Shown here in pieces: positions 33,796 through 40,152 of a DNA stretch of 40,152 nucleotides. Every line of letters starts with the position of its first letter. Position 1 is the stretch's first letter. The stretch is from the NCBI GenBank assembly GCA_030684815.1, contig JAUXXQ010000041.1, positions 1 to 40,152 on the forward strand, written 5' to 3'. Origin of the DNA: Methylobacter sp. GTDB taxonomy: Bacteria > Pseudomonadota > Gammaproteobacteria > Methylococcales > Methylomonadaceae. The notes under the pieces were generated by a model, which was given only the letters and a program-made list of their open reading frames with translations, did no database searches and was not told the DNA's origin. A program made the translations under genes and the position numbers.

Positions 33796-35397
33796 TCAGT
33801 TGATCAGGTAATCCCGCATCATGCCCATGTCCTCATGCTCCAAATTGTGGCAATGGTACATAAACAGGCCTTTAAAATCGTTAAACGGTTTTAATATCGT
33901 GACTTTTTCGCCCGGCATCACCAGTACCGTGTCTTTCCAGCCGCTGTTGATGAAGCCTGCTGACACACTGGTGTATTGTTCGCCAGCGTGCGCGCTGACT
34001 TCCCTTTTGACAACCTGAAACTGTTCGCCATGTAAATGCATCGGATGCGGCATGTCCATCATGCCGTGCATACCGCCGCCGCTAAAGCCGTTATCGAACT
34101 CGATTAATTGCAGGCTGTTCACCGGAATCATTTCATCCGGCTGAATATCGTTCATTTTATAGGAACGCCCATTCAACAAAGCCGACATGTGCCGCATGGA
34201 TAAGGTGATGGTTCTGGGATTGGCCGCATTCGCCGTATTTTTGACACTCAGTGCAGTGATGGGCGTCAACGCCTTAGGCAAGGTATCGCTGCCCTGCTCT
34301 TTTTTAGCCACCCGCACTTTCAGAAGCGGATAATCAGACCCGGATGGCAGGGTGCTGACTGACATCATGCCGCCGCCCATCATGCCCATACGCCCACGAC
34401 CGCCCATCATGCCCATGCCGCCATGCGAGGCGGCGGCAAACTCAAGGCTGCGTAAATTCAATTCCGAACCGACTGCCCGGCCGCTAAAATCCATCCATAG
34501 TTCCAGCCGTTCCCCCGGCGCCAGCATCACGTAAGCATGTTGCTCAGGCTTTTCCAACAAGCCGCCGTCAACACCGATAACGGTGAGCGGAGTACCGTCA
34601 TCCCAAGCCAATTTGTAAATGCGCGAATTTGAAGCATTCAAAAGCCGCAGACGGTAAGCGCGGGTCGAAACCGGCAACACAAAATCAGGACGGCCATTAA
34701 CTAAAATCTGATCGCCCAAAAAACCTTGCATCCGTTGCATCATGTGTGCCGAATAAGACAGCTGATTTTTCTCGTCAAAGCTGCGATCCTGAATCGCCAG
34801 CGGCACATCAAAAGCGCCGCCCGGCAAATTCAGCGCCTGTTCCTGCTCGTCACTGACGATCAGCAATCCCGCCAAGCCGGAATAGACCTGTCTGGCGGTC
34901 ACACCGTGGGTATGTGCATGATAAAAATAAGTGCCCGCCCGGTTTAATATCTCGAACTCATAAACATAGGTTTGTCCCCTATCAATCGCATACATCGGAT
35001 TGCCGTCCATGTTGGCAGGCACATGCAAACCATGCCAGTGCAAAATAGACTGTGCCGGTAAATTATTATTAAGGATAATCCTGACTTTCTGGCCTTTTTT
35101 AAAGCGCAAGGTTGGCGCCAGATAAGTGCCTTCATTATTGTCCAGCACATTGGCCGAGCCGTTGATGACCTTGCCGGTGACTTTCCAGACCCGGGTTTTT
35201 TCACCTTTTAACACAGCGACATCTGCCGTGTTCATAGTCAATTCAAGCTCAACATCGGGCAGAAAATCGGCAGACGGCGCGTTGACCCTGACAAACCCGC
35301 CCGTTTGCGCCCAGCTCGGGTAAGTGGCGGCTCCCGCGATACCCATCACGGCATATTTTAATAGTTTGCGGCGTTGTAAATCAGTCGGTGTTTTCAT
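33796..35397 (-). CDS. Tat-exported multicopper oxidase, CueO/CopA-like
   Basis: A 533-residue periplasmic copper oxidase that probably oxidises Cu(I), or organic substrates, with O2. The signal has a twin-arginine motif (QRRKLLKYAVMG). The copper ligands are complete: HWHGLHVP, YHAHTHG, the C-terminal HPMHLHGEQF and HCHNLEHEDMGMM (type 1 and trinuclear sites). A methionine/glycine-rich insert near residues 329-350 (MGMMGG and GRMGMMGGGMM parts) resembles the CueO copper-sensing loop. The length and the Tat signal fit CueO. It lies convergent to rpoS and has no neighbouring copper genes. Copper handling is of special importance in methanotrophs, but the substrate here is unproven. Confidence 0.92.
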   Translation of the reverse strand: MKTPTDLQRRKLLKYAVMGIAGAATYPSWAQTGGFVRVNAPSADFLPDVELELTMNTADVAVLKGEKTRVWKVTGKVINGSANVLDNNEGTYLAPTLRFKKGQKVRIILNNNLPAQSILHWHGLHVPANMDGNPMYAIDRGQTYVYEFEILNRAGTYFYHAHTHGVTARQVYSGLAGLLIVSDEQEQALNLPGGAFDVPLAIQDRSFDEKNQLSYSAHMMQRMQGFLGDQILVNGRPDFVLPVSTRAYRLRLLNASNSRIYKLAWDDGTPLTVIGVDGGLLEKPEQHAYVMLAPGERLELWMDFSGRAVGSELNLRSLEFAAASHGGMGMMGGRGRMGMMGGGMMSVSTLPSGSDYPLLKVRVAKKEQGSDTLPKALTPITALSVKNTANAANPRTITLSMRHMSALLNGRSYKMNDIQPDEMIPVNSLQLIEFDNGFSGGGMHGMMDMPHPMHLHGEQFQVVKREVSAHAGEQYTSVSAGFINSGWKDTVLVMPGEKVTILKPFNDFKGLFMYHCHNLEHEDMGMMRDYLIN

Positions 35398-35509
35398 GGG
35401 GATTTACCTCTGTTTGATTGATATTGAAAGCGGGGATCTGCAAATTCATATCATAGTCTTCGTCATGGGAGGACACCACAAAATAAACTATTTTTTAGAA
35501 AGGTACCGG

Positions 35510-35705
35510 GGATTTCCGGGAAAGACCATCCCCTGATGATCTTGGACTGTAAAAAATAGAGTCCACGAAAAACACGAAAATTTCGTGGCTTTCGTGTTAA
35601 ACGTGGACAATCTTTGGTATTTCTTTTTCAGGAAATGGCCTTATCTGTTTTATCAGTGCCATCCGCGTTCTAATCCATTATTTTTAATAACCGCTGAGCA
35701 GTTAC
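35510..35705 (+). repeat. Dispersed repeat, copy B, plus a relic of the 140-bp element
   Basis: 35510-35635 is the inverted partner of the repeat at 33621-33737, with the palindrome CACGAAA/TTTCGTG and the outer GTCCACG/CGTGGAC. To its right, 35655-35705 contains TGCCATCCGCGTTCTA and CTGAGCAGTTAC, matching the right end of the element at 6517-6656. The whole gap 35398-35709 between the oxidase gene and phoH holds nothing else recognisable, apart from the likely promoter region of the oxidase. Confidence 0.7.
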
Positions 35706-35709
35706 CCCA

Positions 35710-37125
35710 CTACAAAATATCCGAAGCATAATCAGCCAAACGCGAGCGTTCGCCACGGCGCAAAGTGATGTGGGCGCCATGCGGCCAAGTTTTAAACCGG
35801 TCTACCACATAAGTTAAGCCGGACGTGGTCGCGGTCAAATACGGCGTGTCTATTTGCGACAGGTTGCCGATGCAGATGATTTTTGTCCCCGGCCCGGCGC
35901 GGGTTATCAGTGTTTTCATTTGCTTAGAGGTCAAGTTTTGGGCTTCGTCGATAATCAGGAAACGGTTAAGAAAGGTGCGTCCGCGCATAAAATTCAGCGA
36001 CCTGATTTTGACCCGGCTCATGACGATGCTATTAGCGGCTCCCTGCTCCCATTCGCCTTGTTCTGCATTATGGCTAAGCAGTTCCAGGTTATCCATTAAC
36101 GCGCCCATCCACGGCGCCATTTTTTCTTCTTCAGTACCGGGCAAAAAACCGATGTCTTCGCCGACCGGAATCGTTTCCCGCGTCATGATGACTTCCTGAT
36201 AACTTTTATTTTCCAGCGTTTGGTTAAGCCCTGCAGCTAAGGCCAACAGGGTTTTGCCGGTGCCTGCTGTGCCCAACAAGGTGACAAAATCAATATCGGA
36301 GTCTAGCAATACATTGAAGGCAAAATTCTGCTCGCGGTTTCTGGCATTTATGCCCCAGATATTGTGGTGCTTGCTGCGGTAATCTTTTGCCAGTTCCAAT
36401 ACGGCACTATGGCCGTCACAGCTTCTGACAATCGCTTCAAAATTGCTTTCATCCTCGATATAGACATATTGGTTGGGATACCATTCGGACACGATAGGGT
36501 CTTCCAGACGGTAAAAAGTGCGGTCTTTTTCCTTCCAAGAATCCATTTTAGTGCCGTGCAAGTTCCAAAAGTCCTTGTCCAACGCCATTGCGCCGCTGTA
36601 GAGCAGGTCAATATCATCCAGGGTTTGGTCGTTATGGTAATCTTCTGCGGGCAGTTCAAGCGTTGCCGCTTTGATGCGCATGTTGATGTCTTTCGACACC
36701 AAAATGACGTTAACATCAGGCAGTTTTTTGGTCAGCGCGAGAACAATGCCGAGTATGGAGTTATCGGCCAAACTGCCGGGCATACTTTCCGGCAACAAGG
36801 CCGTCAGCGCGCTGGTTTGGAAATATAAGCGCCCGCTGTCGCCGGTATCGCTATCAGGCCTATGCTTGATGCCCGATAACGGCAGGCCGTCGTTGATGGT
36901 TTGCTGGCTGGCGTCGCGGATCAATTCATCGAGAAAGCGGCTGACCTGTCTAACGTTGCGTGCCAGTTCGGTGAGGCCTTTTTTGGCATGATCGAGTTCT
37001 TCCAAAACGATCATCGGGATAAAAATATTATGTTCTTTAAAGCGGAAAATGGCGGCCGGATCATGCATCAGCACGTTGGTGTCCAGGACAAACAGTTTTT
37101 TATCCGGTGATGTTTGAATATTCAT
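35710..37125 (-). CDS. PIN-domain / PhoH-like ATPase (YlaK-type)
   Basis: A 471-residue protein joining a PIN nuclease-like domain (residues 1-130, KKLFVLDTNVLMHDP, with the acidic residues DTN and later) to a PhoH P-loop ATPase. The ATPase has Walker A GTAGTGKTLLALAAGL near 255, the VGEDIGFLPGTEEEKM motif, Walker B LIIDEAQNLTSKQM and GNLSQIDTPYL. Such PhoH2-type proteins are RNA-unwinding and -cutting enzymes in studied cases. The frame is open to 37200, but the extra residues overlap bcp; the ATG at 37125 lies two bases after the bcp stop, with GGCGAG as ribosome site. It ends the gcvR-bcp-phoH operon. Confidence 0.92.
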   Translation of the reverse strand: MNIQTSPDKKLFVLDTNVLMHDPAAIFRFKEHNIFIPMIVLEELDHAKKGLTELARNVRQVSRFLDELIRDASQQTINDGLPLSGIKHRPDSDTGDSGRLYFQTSALTALLPESMPGSLADNSILGIVLALTKKLPDVNVILVSKDINMRIKAATLELPAEDYHNDQTLDDIDLLYSGAMALDKDFWNLHGTKMDSWKEKDRTFYRLEDPIVSEWYPNQYVYIEDESNFEAIVRSCDGHSAVLELAKDYRSKHHNIWGINARNREQNFAFNVLLDSDIDFVTLLGTAGTGKTLLALAAGLNQTLENKSYQEVIMTRETIPVGEDIGFLPGTEEEKMAPWMGALMDNLELLSHNAEQGEWEQGAANSIVMSRVKIRSLNFMRGRTFLNRFLIIDEAQNLTSKQMKTLITRAGPGTKIICIGNLSQIDTPYLTATTSGLTYVVDRFKTWPHGAHITLRRGERSRLADYASDIL

Positions 37126-37127
37126 GG

Positions 37128-37598
37128 CTACTCGCCTGTCAGTTGATGTAAGGCCTGAAGGACTTCTGCACAATGGGTTTTGACTTTGACCTTGCGCCAT
37201 TCGCGAACCAGCACGCCGTCCGGGTCAAGCAAAAAAGTGCTGCGTTCGATGCCGCGCACCTGTTTGCCGTACATGTTTTTCATTTTGATCACATCAAACA
37301 GCTGGCACAGCGTTTCGTCAGCGTCGGAAAGCAAATCAAAAGGGAACTGCTGTTTGTCTTTAAAGCCTTGATGGACGCGCACGCTGTCACGCGACACGCC
37401 CAGGATGACGGCGTTTAATGTATTGAATTGCTCGATATTGTCGCGAAAGGCTTGGCCTTCCTGAGTGCAACCGGGCGTGTTGTCTTTGGGATAAAAATAA
37501 AGCACAAGATATTTGCCCCGGTAATCGGCCAAGGCAATGGTTTTGTCGCCGGTAGCGACGGCTTCAAAGTCAGGTACACAATGGCCGATACTTATCAT
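37128..37598 (-). CDS. bcp: Thiol peroxidase Bcp (PrxQ-type peroxiredoxin)
   Basis: Reduces hydrogen peroxide and lipid hydroperoxides in the cytoplasm. The 156-residue thioredoxin-fold protein has the AhpC/TSA start GHCVPDF, the strand LVLYFYPKDNTPGC with the peroxidatic Cys44, and GVSRDSVRVHQGF. The usual resolving cysteine five residues later is Gln49 here, so it must use another cysteine (Cys7, Cys97 or Cys142 are candidates) or an outside thiol. The ATG at 37598 gives the family length. It follows the gcvR-like gene by eight bases and precedes phoH; gcvR-bcp is a common gammaproteobacterial pair. Confidence 0.93.
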   Translation of the reverse strand: MISIGHCVPDFEAVATGDKTIALADYRGKYLVLYFYPKDNTPGCTQEGQAFRDNIEQFNTLNAVILGVSRDSVRVHQGFKDKQQFPFDLLSDADETLCQLFDVIKMKNMYGKQVRGIERSTFLLDPDGVLVREWRKVKVKTHCAEVLQALHQLTGE

Positions 37599-37606
37599 GG
37601 TTCAGT

Positions 37607-38167
37607 TTAGCGTTTGATGGGCTCAAGAATGGCGTCTATGTTTAACTGGTCGCAAAAATCCAGAAACTCTTCACGCAATGACAGCAACGGCAGTTGCGGT
37701 GGAATCAAGATAACAAACTTGGTTGAAAATACCGAGGTTTGTATATAGGGCGCCTGATAGCAACTGCCGGTTATTTCTTCAATTTCCACGTCCCGATCGA
37801 ACAAAAAAGAAGCAATGGATTCGGTGACATTATCACGATCCAGGGAGATTGTTTCCAATGAGTAAGGCAGGTATTCCTTGGTCTTGCTTTTTTGTTCAGG
37901 CCGCAAAGTGTGGATTTTAATGTCCAGCCGCTTTTGTATCATCTCCAGCGTACTTTCAAACTTGGCAATCTGGTTCCAGTTACCCTGAATAAGCAGATAC
38001 GCCGCTGTAGACTGTGCGAGGCGGGATGACCTTATTTCCAGAATACTACACTTACAATCGCGCACAGCGGGTAATATTTCGCCAATAAAATTAATCTGAT
38101 GGTTGCCTAAGGCGGTGATAGCTAGCTGCATATTCTTTCTTGAAAGTTTTTTTGGGAAGTTTAGCAT
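37607..38167 (-). CDS. GcvR-like double ACT-domain regulator
   Basis: A 186-residue protein with two ACT domains, similar to E. coli GcvR, which represses the glycine cleavage system through GcvA. The first domain begins QLAITALGNHQINFIGEI and includes CKCSILEIRSSRLAQ, typical of the GcvR strand-helix pattern. The second covers about residues 95-180 (ETISLDRDNVTESIASFLFD). The ATG at 38167 is chosen, just after a TTG; an internal ATG at about residue 13 would give a start closer to E. coli GcvR. No ribosome site decides the matter. It heads the operon with bcp and phoH. Identity as a true glycine-responsive repressor is an inference from family and position. Confidence 0.8.
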   Translation of the reverse strand: MLNFPKKLSRKNMQLAITALGNHQINFIGEILPAVRDCKCSILEIRSSRLAQSTAAYLLIQGNWNQIAKFESTLEMIQKRLDIKIHTLRPEQKSKTKEYLPYSLETISLDRDNVTESIASFLFDRDVEIEEITGSCYQAPYIQTSVFSTKFVILIPPQLPLLSLREEFLDFCDQLNIDAILEPIKR

Positions 38168-38300
38168 CAAATCAATGAATCTTTATGAAACATTAAGCTT
38201 ATTTGGTATTAAAATAAAAATTATTTTTTCACCGAAAAATACCGGCATATAGCCCTCTATGCTTGATGGTTATTTTACAACGCATGACTGAGCCCCCAAT

Positions 38301-40152
38301 ATGACTGATTCAATGGATAAAAAACTGAAAGAAAAACGCGACAATTTCGATGTTGATCTGGATGCCATGCAGGATGAGGCGGAACCGTCTTTTCTTTCGG
38401 ACAATGAGTTTCAGATTGAAGATGATGCCATTGATAGATTACTGATGAATACTGGCTTTGATGCCGATAACCCGTCAATGCAAGCTGGCGCAAACCCACG
38501 TACGGATAGTGAAGAAAATGCCGATACGCATGATGAATTGGACGAATTTTTAAATTTTGGCAATGATCTTGACAGGTTACTGATGGACATCCCATTGGGT
38601 TTAGATGATGTGCAGCCGCAAACTAACGAAGAAATGGATGCACTGCTTAAAGAACTGGATGACATTCCAGACGTTAGCGACGCGCATCAACCCGAGCTAC
38701 CGGCTGAGGGCTTATTTGCCCATATTGACACGGCTTTATCGGACGCAATGGCTGACGATTCGGGCACTGACGAAGCATTAACTGAATCAAGCTGGCTAGA
38801 GAGTGACGAGACTGCAGATTTGATGACTGCCGCCGATGCCTTGCCCGACCAAATGCTAGATAATGGAAATGAACAGCCTATCCTGACGGAAGATGAAACA
38901 GACGAATTTTCAGACTTTAGCGATTTTAATGAGCCTGACATACAAACGGAAACCGACGCTGAAACATCGGCACCGGCCATAGAAGAATTGCCTTATGCCG
39001 ATGCCCTGCCCGACCAAATGCTGGATGATGGAGCTGGACAACCTATCCTGACGGAAGATGAAACAGACGAATTTTCAGACTTTAGCGATTTTAATGAGCC
39101 TGACATACAGACGGAAACCGACGCTGAAACATCGGCACCGGCCATAGAAGAATTGCCTTATGCCGATGCCCTGCCCGACCAAATGCTGGATGACGGAACT
39201 GAACAACCTATCCTGACGGAAGATGAAACAGACGAATTTTCAGACTTTAGCGATTTTAATGAGCCTGACATACAGGCGGAAACCGACGCTGAAACATCGG
39301 CACCGGCCATAGAAGAATTGCCTTATGCCGATGCCCTACCCGACCAAATGCTGGATGACGGAACTGAACAACCTATCCTGACGGAAGATGAAACAGACGA
39401 ATTTTCAGACTTTAGCGATTTTAATGAGCCTGACATACAGGCGAAAACCGACGCTGAAACATCGGCATCCGCCTCAGAAGATTTGCCTGCTGCTTTCACG
39501 GAACCAACAGACGACAGTTCCGGTTTCAATGAACCCAACTGGTTGCAGGATGATGAAGCCGAACCGGCCTCAGAATCCAACTGGCTACAGGATGATGAAG
39601 CCGAACCGGCTACAGAACCCAACTGGTTGCAAGATGATGAGGCCGAACCGGCTACAGAACCCAGCTGGCTACAGGATGATGAAGCCGAACCGGCAACAGA
39701 AGAAGAGTTGCCTGCTGCTTTTGCGGAGCCAACAGACGACAGTTCCGGTTTGAATGAAACCAACTGGTTGCAAGATGATGAAGCCGAACCGGCGACAGAA
39801 GAAGAGTTGCCTGCTGCTTTCGCGGAGCCAACAGACGACAGTTCCGGTTTGAATGAACCAAACTGGTTGCAAGATGATGAGGCCGAACCGGCTACAGAAC
39901 CCAACTGGTTGCAAGATGATGAGGCCAAACCGGCTACAGAACCCAGCTGGCTACAGGATGATGAGGCCGAACCGGCGATAGAAGAAGAGTTGCCTGCTGC
40001 TTTCGCGGAGCCAACAGACGACAGTTCTGGTTTGAATGAACCCAACTGGTTGCAGGATGATGAAGCCGAACCGGCCTCAGAATCCAACTGGCTACAGGAT
40101 GATGAAGCCGAACCGGCTACAGAACCCAACTGGTTGCAAGATGATGAGGCCG
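38301..40152 (+). CDS. Very acidic protein with two layers of tandem repeats (partial at right edge)
   Basis: An uninterrupted frame from the ATG at 38301 to the window end, 617 codons with no stop. The first ~177 residues are acidic and non-repetitive, with motifs such as AIDRLLM and ELDEFLNFGNDLDRLLM. Four 55-residue repeats follow (38832-39491). Then come at least eleven 14-residue modules with a conserved Trp (consensus NWLQDDEAEPATEP) broken by a spacer segment containing LPAAFAEPTDDSSGLNE. Asp and Glu dominate, Cys is absent and there is no signal peptide, so the visible part should be intrinsically disordered. I do not recognise the family; a folded domain may lie past the edge. No good ribosome site precedes the ATG, and Met5 is an alternative start. 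Confidence 0.85.
   Translation, partial: MTDSMDKKLKEKRDNFDVDLDAMQDEAEPSFLSDNEFQIEDDAIDRLLMNTGFDADNPSMQAGANPRTDSEENADTHDELDEFLNFGNDLDRLLMDIPLGLDDVQPQTNEEMDALLKELDDIPDVSDAHQPELPAEGLFAHIDTALSDAMADDSGTDEALTESSWLESDETADLMTAADALPDQMLDNGNEQPILTEDETDEFSDFSDFNEPDIQTETDAETSAPAIEELPYADALPDQMLDDGAGQPILTEDETDEFSDFSDFNEPDIQTETDAETSAPAIEELPYADALPDQMLDDGTEQPILTEDETDEFSDFSDFNEPDIQAETDAETSAPAIEELPYADALPDQMLDDGTEQPILTEDETDEFSDFSDFNEPDIQAKTDAETSASASEDLPAAFTEPTDDSSGFNEPNWLQDDEAEPASESNWLQDDEAEPATEPNWLQDDEAEPATEPSWLQDDEAEPATEEELPAAFAEPTDDSSGLNETNWLQDDEAEPATEEELPAAFAEPTDDSSGLNEPNWLQDDEAEPATEPNWLQDDEAKPATEPSWLQDDEAEPAIEEELPAAFAEPTDDSSGLNEPNWLQDDEAEPASESNWLQDDEAEPATEPNWLQDDEA
38832..39491 (+). repeat. Four tandem 165-bp units (55 residues each)
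   Basis: Units start at 38832, 38997, 39162 and 39327, each with GCCGATGCC. Each encodes ADALPDQMLDDG, then QPILTEDETDEFSDF, then NEPDIQTETDAETSAP. The period of 165 keeps the reading frame. Copies 2-4 are nearly identical at the DNA level; copy 1 and the end of copy 4 are diverged, as expected of an array growing in its middle. Confidence 0.92.
39537..40152 (+). repeat. Array of 42-bp Trp modules in higher-order blocks
   Basis: At least eleven copies of a 42-base module (AACTGGTTGCAAGATGATGA core) are present. They come in runs of four, one, three and at least three, separated by a spacer block that encodes LPAAFAEPTDDSSGLNE. The array continues past the window edge. Differences are mostly silent (TTG/CTA, CAG/CAA, GAA/GAG) or swap Asn for Ser before the Trp, so the protein sequence is under constraint. 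Confidence 0.9.

Noticed and set aside
37126-37200. 25-codon upstream extension of the PhoH-like gene
   Set aside because: It overlaps bcp in another frame, and the ATG at 37125 matches the family N-terminus right after the bcp stop.
39323-40129. Minus-strand open frame rich in Ser, Ala and Gly
   Set aside because: It mirrors the plus-strand acidic repeat array. Repeats with a three-base period leave several frames open, and the plus frame has the N-terminal non-repeat region, an ATG and protein-level constraint.
38832-40152. CRISPR-like array
   Set aside because: The units are contiguous, lack unique spacers of constant length, and keep an open reading frame, so they are coding tandem repeats.

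Overview
The window looks like chromosomal DNA of a gammaproteobacterial methanotroph or other methylotroph (order Methylococcales or a close relative). Gammaproteobacterial gene order is plain: petABC followed by sspA-sspB, an rpoS gene, gcvR-bcp, and ftsH next to folP. A four-gene cluster at 3292-6482 belongs to tetrahydromethanopterin / methanofuran-type cofactor synthesis, which among bacteria marks organisms that oxidise formaldehyde with these C1 carriers. The species assignment is inference; no rRNA or methane monooxygenase gene is present.

Layout. 1-6482: the tail of an unidentified gene, ftsH, the convergent folate gene folP, and, divergent from folP, an overlapping operon of a flavoprotein, a dihydropteroate-synthase-like protein, a DUF447 protein and MfnB. 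6671-8995 (minus strand): coaX and birA, overlapping, preceded by a PilZ-domain gene. 9146-12389: hypA-hypB, a small unknown gene, hypC and hypD for [NiFe]-hydrogenase maturation, broken up by repeats and hairpins. 12650-17838: hisC, the cytochrome bc1 operon (petABC) and sspAB. 17839-18850 is a gene-poor kilobase with hairpins and a likely 26-residue membrane protein. 18851-21862: pcm, a helical protein and an ABC1/UbiB-type kinase. 21897-25664 (minus): topB and ppnN. 25759-33591: a repeat-bearing lipoprotein, a 1268-residue SARP/BTAD-type regulator, a PAS-GGDEF-EAL protein and rpoS. 33796-35397: a Tat-exported multicopper oxidase between two inverted copies of a dispersed repeat. 35710-38167 (minus): gcvR-like, bcp and phoH. 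38301 to the window end: a very acidic protein with two layers of tandem repeats, running off the edge.

How the genes work together. The C1 cluster supplies cofactors for formaldehyde oxidation. The bc1 complex carries quinol electrons to cytochrome c. HypA-D prepare the nickel and Fe(CN)2CO site of a hydrogenase encoded elsewhere. Several genes (sspAB, rpoS, pcm, bcp, ftsH, ppnN) serve stress or stationary-phase physiology, and the PilZ and GGDEF-EAL proteins point to cyclic di-GMP signalling.

Most core genes are ordinary. The unusual material is the acidic repeat protein at the right edge, the intergenic repeat families (including a tandem hairpin element that ends on the hypA start codon), the candidate tiny membrane protein, and the degenerate cyclase domain in the large regulator.
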